Assembly (NCBI GenBank): GCA_002412495.1
Contig: DHVE01000112.1
Coordinates: 1-11,296 of the forward strand
DNA from: Betaproteobacteria bacterium UBA5216
GTDB lineage: Bacteria > Pseudomonadota > Gammaproteobacteria > Burkholderiales > SG8-41
Length of the DNA stretch: 11,296 nt
Direction: 5' to 3'
The translations under genes were made by a program, and so were the position numbers. Position 1 is the first letter of the stretch, and every line of letters begins with the position of its first letter. Below are positions 5,314 to 11,296 of the stretch, in pieces. The notes under the pieces were generated by a model. That model did no database searches, was not told the origin of the DNA, and saw only the letters and a program-made list of their open reading frames with translations.

Positions 5314-6243
5314 TCACCGAGGGTCGGGCACAAACTGTCCCGGAAACGGCACCGGCGCAGGCCGGGCATACACCGGCGGTTGATAAATCACGCCCTGCGC
5401 CAGAAGATTTTCATGGGTGTCGTAGTGTATCGTGATGATTTCCGCCGGTGACGACGTGGCGCGTTCGAAGTTGGTGTAGGTCACATGCGATTCCTCGCTG
5501 CGGCCATGACCGGTGCCGAGCGTGGTGGATTTCCGCGGCGCGCGCGTGACGCTGCCCGAGTCGAACCCGCGCATGCCCAGCGTTGATTCGGCATTGGCGC
5601 GGCCCTGCGCGGCACCTACTGAAGAATCCGCTTGCGCTTCCGCCGGCGCGGCCGGAGCCTCCCGCGCGCGTGCGCTGTCCATTGGCGCACCGGCTGTGTC
5701 ATCCCGGGACGAAGGCAATGAAGATGACGAAGAATCCGAACGCGAATAAGGACGCGGCCACGGACGCACCGGCGGTTCAATGCGTACCGGCGGCTCGTAC
5801 TTTTTGCGGAACACGGCAACGCCGATCACGCCCACGTTGTTCGGACGCCCGGTGCGCGCCGCATACGAATTCTGATGCTCGGTGAAATAAAACGCCGCGA
5901 TGCGATCAGTGCTTTTGCGCCAGCCGCGAATGTCGAACGCCTGATAATTACCGAGCACATAACCTGTTTGCTCCCAATTCGCGGTCTCGCCCGACACCGC
6001 ATTGACGCCATCCACCGACACCACCGACAGAATTTCTTGCCGCCCGCGATTGGCAACGCGGATCTGATATTCGTTGCCCGGCTTGCCCACCACGTAATAG
6101 CGGCCGTTGTGCTGATAAATCGGCAGGGTCCGGTTTTCCACGCGGTCGTACACCGTGACATCGGCGATGTTACCGATCGCGCCCGCTGCGCCGGAAAAAC
6201 CAGCCAACAACGATACGTATATGATTTTATTGCGTAATTTCAT
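5314..6243 (-). CDS. secreted protein of unknown function in sigma-factor operon
   Basis: The 309-residue product starts at the ATG at 6243 with AAGGAG seven bases upstream. A Sec signal peptide covers residues 1 to about 22 (cleavage near AAGA-IGN). Residues about 27-150 form a folded domain with many strands: DVTVYDRVENRTLPIY, YYVVGKPGNEYQIRV, SVVSVDGVNAVSGE, GYVLGNYQAFDIRGWRKS and VGVIGVAVFRKKY. A Pro/Ser/Ala-rich linker follows, with five serines in SDSSSSSLPSS. A second short block near residues 248-285 contains HVTYTNFERA and IITIHYDTHENLLAQGVIY. I recognise the VSVDGVN/GWRKS pattern as recurring in uncharacterised proteobacterial exported proteins but cannot give a function. It is first in the operon, so it may be the envelope component that the sigma/anti-sigma pair monitors; that is inference. 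Confidence 0.8.
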   Translation of the reverse strand: MKLRNKIIYVSLLAGFSGAAGAIGNIADVTVYDRVENRTLPIYQHNGRYYVVGKPGNEYQIRVANRGRQEILSVVSVDGVNAVSGETANWEQTGYVLGNYQAFDIRGWRKSTDRIAAFYFTEHQNSYAARTGRPNNVGVIGVAVFRKKYEPPVRIEPPVRPWPRPYSRSDSSSSSLPSSRDDTAGAPMDSARAREAPAAPAEAQADSSVGAAQGRANAESTLGMRGFDSGSVTRAPRKSTTLGTGHGRSEESHVTYTNFERATSSPAEIITIHYDTHENLLAQGVIYQPPVYARPAPVPFPGQFVPDPR

Positions 6244-6527
6244 TTCGTGCTCCTTGTCAGTTTCGCATCGCTGCGATGCTGGAGCTGTAAACGGTAGGGC
6301 GGGGGAAATGGGGTTAATGCAAAATCAAATGCCACGAAGCCTGCCTGATGTTCGGTTTTAAGTGCCGTTTCGGTAACAATCAAGAAGCCCATCATCCTGC
6401 CGTGATCTTCGCCGCAGAAGTTGTCGCACACGAACGTAAACTTACCAGCCTTGCCCGCGATGAAAGTCACCGCAACCTTTTTGCCGGGCACTGCGCCGAC
6501 GCGGGCGATCTGACGCGCATCGCAAAA
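6240..6527 (-). pseudogene. remnant of CuA-type cupredoxin (cytochrome oxidase subunit II-like)
   Basis: The minus frame from the stop at 6526-6528 reads RQIARVGAVPGKKVAVTFIA, then GKFTFVCDNFCGEDHGRMMG, then FLIVTE. This is the C-terminal half of a cupredoxin with a complete CuA motif, C-x3-C-x3-H-x2-M (CDNFCGEDHGRM). The normal upstream half, with signal peptide, early beta strands and the first copper histidine, is missing. The frame closes with TAA just upstream, and the other two frames there show no clear cupredoxin sequence. After FLIVTE, where relatives end, the frame runs on through unrelated sequence to a TGA overlapping the next ATG (ATGA). A GTG at 6491 could start an 83-residue protein, but it would not fold as a full cupredoxin. 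A frameshift, deletion or assembly error would each explain this. Confidence 0.6.
6265..6279. promoter_or_regulatory. palindrome GCATCGC-T-GCGATGC before the sigma operon
   Basis: A perfect 7-bp inverted repeat with one central base, 22-36 bp upstream of the ATG at 6243 and just ahead of the AAGGAG ribosome binding site. It may be an operator or a 5' leader hairpin controlling translation of the first gene of the sigma-factor operon. Confidence 0.45.
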
Positions 6528-6529
6528 TT

Positions 6530-6580
6530 AACCAGCGCGCGGTAGTTTGCCGCGCGTAAGGCTGCGAAAGGCCGCTGGTT
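6530..6580. repeat. strong nested inverted repeat (hairpin)
   Basis: An inner stem CGCGCGG (6536-6542) / CCGCGCG (6550-6556) with a 7-base loop lies inside outer arms AACCAG (6530-6535) / CTGGTT (6575-6580). On the minus strand the structure ends in GCTGGTTAATTTT, so it could terminate minus-strand transcription. It directly abuts the stop codon where the CuA remnant loses its similarity. Confidence 0.5.
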
Positions 6581-6702
6581 GTATTGATCTGGTGGATGGC
6601 GTAACGTAATGGCAGGACTGGCGGAGTGCGAATGCATGAGCAAAGCATATCCGCCGGGTACGTCTGTTGTCATCGTCAACCTCAAACTCCGGGAGTAGCG
6701 CC
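6581..6702 (+). promoter_or_regulatory. leader region of the lactonase-family gene
   Basis: No gene is supported here. It should hold the promoter of the plus-strand gene, but I see no convincing -35/-10 pair. GGGAG at 6691-6695 is the ribosome binding site that sets the start at 6703. Confidence 0.4.
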
Positions 6703-7944
6703 ATGTTCAGCCGCAGAAATTTCTTGTCTCTTGCCGCGGGCAGCCTTGCCTTGCCAAGCTTGTCGTGGGCGCAGTCGGGATCCCGCAAGGTCGCGCTGTA
6801 TGCCAACGTCGGCGCCGATCTGACGCACTATGACGTGGATGTCGCCGGTGCGGCGCTGATCAAGCGCGAAACCGTTACGCTGCCCGCCGGCGTGCAATAT
6901 GCCTGGCCGCACCGATCGAGACGCTATCTTTATGTTGCAACCAGCAGCAGTGCCTCAGGTTACGGCAAGCCCGGCACCGAACACCACGTCACCGCGTTTC
7001 GCATCGACCCGACGACCGGCGCGCTGACCAAGCATGGTGAATCCATCCGCCTGCCGACACGGCCGATTCACATGACACTGGATATTCCGTCGCAACACAT
7101 ACTGGTGGCATTCAACAACCCGAGCGCGCTGCACATCTATCGCATCAATAAGGACTTCACACCCGGCGAGGAAGTCAAACAGGGCGCCATGGACGCCGGC
7201 ATTTTTGCACATCAGGTGCGTGTGACGCCCGACAACCGCCATGTGATTCTGGTGACGCGAGGCAACGAGGCCACGCCTCAGAAAGCGGAAGATCCGGGCG
7301 CGCTGAAGGTGTTCGATTACAAAAATGGCGTGTTATCCAACGAAACCGTCATCGCGCCGCACGGCGGCAAGGAATACGGACCGCGGCATCTGGATTTTCA
7401 TCCGACAAAACCGTGGATGTACGTATCGATTGAAACCCAGAACAAAATGCACATGCACCGCATGCAGGGCGGCAAGCCGCTGCCGGAAGTTGTCTACTCC
7501 AAGGAAACGTTGGCCGAGCCGAACAACATCCGCTCACGCCAGGCGGCGAGTACGGTTCATGTGCATCCGAACGGGCGCTTTCTGTACGGCGCGAACCGCT
7601 CGCAGGACACGGTCGATTTCGAAGGCAAGAAAGTTTACAAGGGCGGCGAAAACAATATCGTGGTCTACGCTATCGATCAGAAAACCGGCGAACATACGCC
7701 AATTCAACATATCGAAACGCAGGCCATACATCCGCGCACGTTTCACATCGACCCCAGCGGACGCATGCTGGTCGCGCAACACAATTTGCCAGTTGACGTG
7801 CGGGACGGCAGTACCGTGCGCACGGTTTCCGCGGGGCTTAGCGTGTTCCGCATGGGCTCGGACGGCAAGCTCAGCTTCGCGCGTAAATACGATATCGATG
7901 TCGGCAATTCCATCATGTTCTGGATGGGCATGGTGCCCCTGTAA
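6703..7944 (+). CDS. exported beta-propeller lactonase-family protein
   Basis: The 413-residue product belongs to the seven-bladed beta-propeller lactonase family (PF10282, typified by cytosolic 6-phosphogluconolactonase Pgl and also fungal muconate-lactonising enzymes). The ATG at 6703 has GGGAG seven bases upstream; a TTG at 6667 is rejected. Residues 3-8 read SRRNFL, a twin-arginine motif, followed by a hydrophobic stretch to about SWAQ (24), so Tat export is likely. Propeller-blade repeats are seen at VTAFRIDPTTGALTKHGES, LKVFDYKNGVLSNETV, GPRHLDFHPTKPWMYVSIE, VHVHPNGRFLYGANRSQDTV, NIVVYAIDQKTGEHTPIQHI and RTFHIDPSGRMLVAQHN. Export to the periplasm argues against a role in the pentose phosphate pathway; the true substrate is unknown, and a non-enzymatic binding role is possible. 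Confidence 0.88.
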   Translation: MFSRRNFLSLAAGSLALPSLSWAQSGSRKVALYANVGADLTHYDVDVAGAALIKRETVTLPAGVQYAWPHRSRRYLYVATSSSASGYGKPGTEHHVTAFRIDPTTGALTKHGESIRLPTRPIHMTLDIPSQHILVAFNNPSALHIYRINKDFTPGEEVKQGAMDAGIFAHQVRVTPDNRHVILVTRGNEATPQKAEDPGALKVFDYKNGVLSNETVIAPHGGKEYGPRHLDFHPTKPWMYVSIETQNKMHMHRMQGGKPLPEVVYSKETLAEPNNIRSRQAASTVHVHPNGRFLYGANRSQDTVDFEGKKVYKGGENNIVVYAIDQKTGEHTPIQHIETQAIHPRTFHIDPSGRMLVAQHNLPVDVRDGSTVRTVSAGLSVFRMGSDGKLSFARKYDIDVGNSIMFWMGMVPL

Positions 7945-7982
7945 CCGGACTGCTCAGCCCGTTACCGTGCGTGAATGGCGTG

Positions 7983-8020
7983 GCCGTGCCAGTCACGGCA
8001 ACTGCGCCAATCGACGCAGT
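7983..8020. terminator. paired short dyads between convergent genes
   Basis: GCCGTG-CCAGT-CACGGC (7983-7999) and ACTGCG-N8-CGCAGT (8001-8020) sit in the 82 bp between two convergent stop codons. Position suits a terminator, but neither has a T-run, so this is tentative. Confidence 0.3.
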
Positions 8021-8026
8021 CAGCTA

Positions 8027-8242
8027 CTACTTATCGGCCTTTTCCTGTTCCGCGGCACGTTGTTGTATCGCCTGTGCCGCCGCGTCGATTTTCTTGTCGG
8101 CCATTTCCTTCATTTGTTTACCGGCTTCAACTTCCTGCTTCTTGATTGCAGCGCCGGTAGCCGCCGTGGTCACGACTTCCGCGCCGCAACCCGCCAAGCC
8201 GAACGCGACAAATGCTGCTAACGCACACTGGATTGCCCTCAT
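8027..8242 (-). CDS. small lipoprotein, function unknown
   Basis: The 71-residue product starts at the ATG at 8242 with AGGGG five to six bases upstream. It has a lipoprotein signal peptide with the lipobox LAGC (cysteine 19), so the mature protein is a 53-residue lipid-anchored peptide. After AEVVTTAATGAAIKKQEVE the rest is a single charged amphipathic helix with regular spacing (KQMKEMADKKIDAAAQAIQQR), likely a coiled coil. Residues after the cysteine are G and A, with no Asp at +2, so outer-membrane sorting is expected by the Lol rule. It lies 54 bp behind the SGNH hydrolase gene on the same strand and may be its operon partner. Role unknown. Confidence 0.8.
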   Translation of the reverse strand: MRAIQCALAAFVAFGLAGCGAEVVTTAATGAAIKKQEVEAGKQMKEMADKKIDAAAQAIQQRAAEQEKADK

Positions 8243-8257
8243 AAGAACCCCTATAAA

Positions 8258-8275
8258 TATTGTTTAAAAACAATA
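8258..8275. promoter_or_regulatory. palindrome TATTGTTT-AA-AAACAATA
   Basis: A perfect 8-bp inverted repeat with a 2-base centre lies 16 bp upstream of the small lipoprotein ATG. It may be an operator for the lipoprotein. A T-run on the minus strand just before it (8282-8288 as A on the plus strand) also follows the SGNH stop codon, so a weak terminator is an alternative. Confidence 0.4.
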
Positions 8276-8296
8276 CGTTACAAAAAAAGAAACCCA

Positions 8297-9637
8297 TCAA
8301 GGCACCAACAGCCTTAAATCAATCGCAGCACCCATAGCACCATAACCCAGCCGGTTCGGATGCAATTTGTCACCCGGCCCGCCCAACGTATTTTCCGGCA
8401 CGAATTCGGCACGCATGGCGCCGGTTTGCGGATCCGTCACCACCTTGTCGAAATCCGCCACGCCATCGAACACGCCCGAAGTGCGAATGAATTCGTTCAA
8501 CTGCCGGCGCTTGTCGTCCTGTTCCTTAAAGCCGTGCGCGGCACTCGTAGATCCCAGCGCCGACACCACCGTCGCGCCAATCACGCGCACGCCGGGAATG
8601 CGCGCGCGAATTCGCGCAACACCGTCTCGCATGCCTTTTTCGACGGCCTCGAAACTTGCATTGCCGTTACGGCTGAAGTCGTTGGTACCCTCCAGCCAGA
8701 TCACCGCCTTCACACCCGACAGCGACAGCACATCGCGCTCCAGCCGCGACAGTGCAGATGGTCCACCGGGAAATGGCTTGGGAGGCGGATACACCGTCGG
8801 CCCCACCACCTGGTTTCCGCCGATGCCGGCATTCACCACGGCGATGCGATTGCCGTGGGCCGCGCGCAGTCGGCGATCAAGCACATCGGGCCAACGATCA
8901 TCGCCATTCATCGTGGATGCCGTGCCATCGGTGATCGAATCGCCGAACGCCACCACGGCGTACGCCTCGCTTGTAGTGCCGTGGTCGCGCATGTCCAGTG
9001 CATCAAGAAAAAACCACGCCGCCGTGGCAAACGGAAACGCGCCTTCGCTTTCTTCGTGCCCTTTTGCGCCCGCGCCCGGCCACGTCACATACGAAGATTG
9101 CAGCGCCTTGGCGTGCCAGGTCATCGGCCCGCTTTCGCCCACCACCTGAAAACTCACCGCGAGTTTGCGTCCCGCCAGTTCAATGGATGTCGCGTCGCGC
9201 ACAAACGGCAGCGCCACCGCGTCGCTCCACACCGACTGGCCCGCCGCCACGGTAACACGCCTCTTGCCATCGAACGTAATCGCGCGATTGGTGCCGACGG
9301 TAATTTCCGCACCCGAATTTTGCAAGCCCACGTGCACGCCATCGAACGTTACAGGTTTCGTTCCCAGCGCGTTCGACAAACGGATGCGCGTTTCGCGTCC
9401 CCACAACGTCGGACGCACGATCATGCGAAACGACTGGTCACGCGCGCCCTGTGTACCACTGGCCGGCACTGGAAACACCCGGCTCATGTCCGGCATCGCC
9501 GACGGATTGCCGATGGGATACGGCCCCTGTATCGAAGCCGCCCAACTCGTCACCCAACCTTGGCCCGTGGCGGACGGATCACCCACGCTGGCACACGCGG
9601 TCAACAGAAAAATCGCGCATAGTGATAACAAACGCAT
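8297..9637 (-). CDS. lipoprotein SGNH/GDSL-family hydrolase (esterase-like)
   Basis: The 446-residue product starts at the ATG at 9637 with GGAG seven bases upstream. The lipobox LTAC places the lipidated cysteine at 15. Residues about 25-225 form an N-terminal beta-rich region with SWAAS and RIRLSNALG motifs, typical of GDSL-like family 2 (PF13472) esterases. The catalytic blocks are block I FGDSITDG (nucleophile Ser234), block II NAGIGGN (Gly274), block III EGTNDF (Asn319), and block V GDKLHPN (Asp423, His426). All catalytic residues are present, so it should be active on an ester, perhaps an acylated polysaccharide or lipid; the substrate is not readable. It lies 35 bp behind the Bug gene on the same strand and is probably co-transcribed with it. 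Confidence 0.93.
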   Translation of the reverse strand: MRLLSLCAIFLLTACASVGDPSATGQGWVTSWAASIQGPYPIGNPSAMPDMSRVFPVPASGTQGARDQSFRMIVRPTLWGRETRIRLSNALGTKPVTFDGVHVGLQNSGAEITVGTNRAITFDGKRRVTVAAGQSVWSDAVALPFVRDATSIELAGRKLAVSFQVVGESGPMTWHAKALQSSYVTWPGAGAKGHEESEGAFPFATAAWFFLDALDMRDHGTTSEAYAVVAFGDSITDGTASTMNGDDRWPDVLDRRLRAAHGNRIAVVNAGIGGNQVVGPTVYPPPKPFPGGPSALSRLERDVLSLSGVKAVIWLEGTNDFSRNGNASFEAVEKGMRDGVARIRARIPGVRVIGATVVSALGSTSAAHGFKEQDDKRRQLNEFIRTSGVFDGVADFDKVVTDPQTGAMRAEFVPENTLGGPGDKLHPNRLGYGAMGAAIDLRLLVP

Positions 9638-9672
9638 GCTTGTTCTCCATGTTAAAAATATTCGCGGCGCGG

Positions 9673-10662
9673 CTAATCCAGCCGCTTCGCCAACCCCAGT
9701 TCCTTCAATACATCGCGCAACTCGATATGTACCCCATCGAGATACTTCATGGTATCTCGGCTGTTACGGTAATCGCCGTCCCAATGATTCGCGTCCAGTG
9801 TTTCTTTCCATTGCGCGTCGCGTGAGACTTTTTCCAGCGCTTCATCCCAGAACGCGACTTGATCGGCACTTAGTCCCTTCGGCGCCCACAGGCCGCGCCA
9901 GGTGTTGAAGGTGCCGGCGACGCCTTGTTCCTTCCAGGTCGGAATGGCCGCGAACGGGCGGGTCAGCCGTTTGTCGGAGGTGAGCGCGACGATGCGCACG
10001 CGCCCTGCTTCGAGATGTTTGGTGAGCGGACCGACGCTGCCCATGTGCAGATCGATATGGCCGCCGAGTAGCGCCGTCAGCGATTCGCCGGACGACTGAA
10101 ACACCGGCGTCTTGAGTTTGCGCGTATCCGCGCCCGCGGCACGCGCGGCTAGCACGTAGGCGATGTGATTGTTGCCACCGATGGCGGTCACGCCGGCGGA
10201 AAGCGACGCCGGGTCTTTTTTCAGCCGCTCGATCAAGTCGCGGCCATTCTGTATCGGTGAGTCGGCGCGCACCGCGAAGCCGATGTAATCGCCGATCATC
10301 ACCGCCAACGGCGTGAAATCACGATGCCGCAATGGGCTGCTGCCAACGATGTAATTCAATTGCTGCGTGATCGACACCACCGCCATCGCATGCGGGTCGC
10401 TGGGCTTTTGATTCAGGTAATTCAACGCCACGGTGCCGCCGCCTCCCGCCTTGTTAACGGCGATGCCACTGGTGGGTACGAGCTTGCGCTCCTGCCAGAT
10501 GCGCTGCATCAGCCGCCCCACGGCATCGTTGCCGCCGCCCGGTGCGTTGGGAATGACGATTTCCACGGCGTTGGCGGGCCGCCAGTCGGCGGCCAGGGCG
10601 CGGGTAACGGGCGCTCCGCAGACGATCATCGCAAAAACCATCAGCAGCGGCAAAAGACGCAT
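9673..10662 (-). CDS. Bug/TctC-family tripartite tricarboxylate-type solute-binding protein
   Basis: The 329-residue product starts at the ATG at 10662 with GAGG seven bases upstream. A Sec signal peptide ends near ALA-ADWRP (residue 25). The family motifs are VEIVIPNAPGGGNDAVGRLM at the N-terminus, NKAGGGGTVALNYL, DFTPLAVM, LSAGVTAIGGNNHIAYVLA, LLGGHIDLHMGS, GRVRIVALTSDKR and the GLWAPKGLSADQV segment. The glycine loop GGGND is canonical, unlike the other Bug protein in the window. Identity between the two looks low, so they are not a recent duplication. No TctA/TctB genes are adjacent. It is divergent from a TfdA/TauD dioxygenase and upstream of an esterase-like lipoprotein, which suggests capture of an organic acid that is later oxidised; this is inference. 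Confidence 0.93.
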   Translation of the reverse strand: MRLLPLLMVFAMIVCGAPVTRALAADWRPANAVEIVIPNAPGGGNDAVGRLMQRIWQERKLVPTSGIAVNKAGGGGTVALNYLNQKPSDPHAMAVVSITQQLNYIVGSSPLRHRDFTPLAVMIGDYIGFAVRADSPIQNGRDLIERLKKDPASLSAGVTAIGGNNHIAYVLAARAAGADTRKLKTPVFQSSGESLTALLGGHIDLHMGSVGPLTKHLEAGRVRIVALTSDKRLTRPFAAIPTWKEQGVAGTFNTWRGLWAPKGLSADQVAFWDEALEKVSRDAQWKETLDANHWDGDYRNSRDTMKYLDGVHIELRDVLKELGLAKRLD

Positions 10663-10827
10663 CGATTTTCCTCTCGTGGACTTGCCGCATGGCTTGCCGG
10701 CTACTCGGTGCTATCATAATTGCAATCGTGATCGACGACCATGGCTGTCACGTTTGTCACGCCGCTCCATCGCCACACCGTCCCACCGCTACCATTTGCC
10801 CATCTCTTGTTTACGCGAGACACCCTC
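10663..10827. promoter_or_regulatory. divergent promoter region, Bug gene and dioxygenase
   Basis: This 165-bp gap must hold the promoters of both divergent genes. The only AT-rich spot is 10711-10725, with TATCAT/CATAAT on the plus strand and TATGAT on the minus strand, each 5 of 6 to a -10 hexamer. No good -35 at proper spacing was found for either. No regulator gene is adjacent. Confidence 0.35.
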
Positions 10828-11296
10828 ATGCCCATCACCATCCGTCCCCTAACGCCCGTCTTCGGGGCGGAAATCACCGGCGTCGATCTCACGCGCCCCC
10901 TGGACGATGCCACTTTCGCCGAAGTGGAAGACGCGTTTGAAACTTACTCGGTGCTGGTGTTTCCCAAGCAGAATCTCACCGACGAAACCCAGATCGCGTT
11001 CGGCAGCCGCTTCGGTGCGCTGGAAACCACGCAGGGCCACATCGCCAATAACTTTCAGGTGAAGCAGATTTCGGAAATTTCCAATCTCGATCCCAACGGC
11101 AAGCTGATGGCCGCCGACGATCCGCGCCTAATTTACCGCATCGGCCAGCGCAACTGGCACTCCGACAGTTCGTTCAAGCGCGTGCCTGCGAAAGCCTCGT
11201 TGCTGCACGCGCGCCGGCTGCCGCCCAATAGTAACGAATGCGGACAAACGCAGTTCGCGAGTCTGCGCGCGGCCTACGAAGATCGGAAGAGCGTCG
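10828..11296 (+). CDS. TfdA/TauD-family Fe(II)/2-oxoglutarate dioxygenase, 3' truncated
   Basis: About 151 native residues are present; the gene runs off the contig end. The family uses Fe(II) and 2-oxoglutarate to hydroxylate substrates such as taurine or 2,4-dichlorophenoxyacetate in the cytoplasm. The N-terminus ITIRPLTPVFGAEITGVDL is the standard TfdA/TauD opening and decides the start at 10828; an in-frame ATG at 10741 would add 29 residues unlike the family. Further motifs are VLVFPKQNLTDETQIAF and NWHSDSSF, which supplies the first two iron ligands, His111 and Asp113. TfdA itself has a very similar WHSD motif. The second His and the 2-oxoglutarate Arg lie beyond the end. The PPNSNECGQTQF loop is a few residues longer than usual. 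The last codons derive from adapter sequence. The substrate cannot be assigned. Confidence 0.88.
   Translation, partial: MPITIRPLTPVFGAEITGVDLTRPLDDATFAEVEDAFETYSVLVFPKQNLTDETQIAFGSRFGALETTQGHIANNFQVKQISEISNLDPNGKLMAADDPRLIYRIGQRNWHSDSSFKRVPAKASLLHARRLPPNSNECGQTQFASLRAAYEDRKSV
11280..11296 (+). other. Illumina TruSeq adapter sequence at the contig end
   Basis: The final 17 bases, AGATCGGAAGAGCGTCG, match the first 17 bases of the Illumina TruSeq universal adapter as read through from an insert. They are an artefact and should be trimmed; the encoded DRKSV at the end of the dioxygenase is not native sequence. Confidence 0.93.

Noticed and set aside
6467..6685. Minus-strand frames upstream of the CuA remnant as its missing N-terminal half
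   Set aside because: Neither alternative frame shows a signal peptide or the expected cupredoxin strand with a copper histidine, so I could not rebuild the gene by a simple frameshift.
7325..8221. Plus-strand open frame of 298 codons overlapping the lactonase-family gene
   Set aside because: It is an out-of-frame reading of the propeller gene, rich in Arg, Cys and Thr, and runs through the stop into the antisense of the lipoprotein.
8360..9622. Long plus-strand open frame of 420 codons
   Set aside because: It is antisense to the SGNH hydrolase, whose catalytic motifs are intact; the product is Arg/His-rich with no recognisable domain, as expected of a GC-rich shadow frame.
10741..10827. Earlier in-frame ATG for the dioxygenase
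   Set aside because: It would add 29 residues ahead of the typical TfdA/TauD N-terminus ITIRPLTPVFGAEITGVDL; the family normally begins at the ATG at 10828.
1..11296. CRISPR array, tRNA, rRNA, insertion sequence or phage genes
   Set aside because: No regularly spaced repeats, no tRNA cloverleaf, no rRNA segments and no transposase or integrase motifs were seen on either strand.

Overview
The window looks like a chromosomal segment of a betaproteobacterium, most likely of the Burkholderiales type. Supporting this are two orphan Bug/TctC-type periplasmic binding proteins, a PhaM-like polyhydroxyalkanoate granule protein, a TfdA/TauD-type dioxygenase and GC-rich coding sequence with strong codon bias. 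The taxon is inferred from gene families, not from a marker gene. No rRNA, tRNA, CRISPR array, transposase or phage gene was seen. The right edge is a contig end: its last 17 bases match the start of an Illumina TruSeq adapter.

Layout from left to right. (1) 46-447 (+): a small secreted protein, followed by tandem GC-rich hairpins. (2) 516-1793 (-): a PhaM-like gene followed 18 bp later by a Bug-type binding protein. (3) 1922-2818 (-): a membrane-anchored lytic transglycosylase with an intrinsic terminator behind it and about 430 bp of AT-rich, dyad-rich non-coding DNA in front of it. (4) 3255-6243 (-): a four-gene module made of a secreted protein of unknown function, an ECF sigma factor, a cysteine-free membrane-anchored putative anti-sigma factor, and a 54-residue cysteine-rich Oxidored-like (OXLD1-type) protein. 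The last three genes are coupled by a 10-bp overlap and a 1-bp gap. (5) 6240-6527 (-): a remnant of a cupredoxin with an intact CuA copper-binding motif but no N-terminal half. (6) 6703-7944 (+): an exported beta-propeller lactonase-family protein. (7) 8027-10662 (-): a second Bug protein, a lipoprotein SGNH/GDSL hydrolase and a small lipoprotein. (8) 10828-end (+): the N-terminal part of a TfdA/TauD-family dioxygenase, divergent from the second Bug gene.

Most products are predicted to be exported or envelope-associated. The sigma/anti-sigma module is the most likely regulatory system here and probably controls an envelope or redox response. The right end pairs a solute-binding protein and an esterase-like lipoprotein with an iron/2-oxoglutarate dioxygenase, which suggests uptake and breakdown of an organic acid or ester; the substrate cannot be read from the sequence. 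The most interesting points for follow-up are the sigma module with its coupled cysteine-rich small protein, the decayed CuA gene next to a hairpin, and the palindrome-rich AT island before the transglycosylase.
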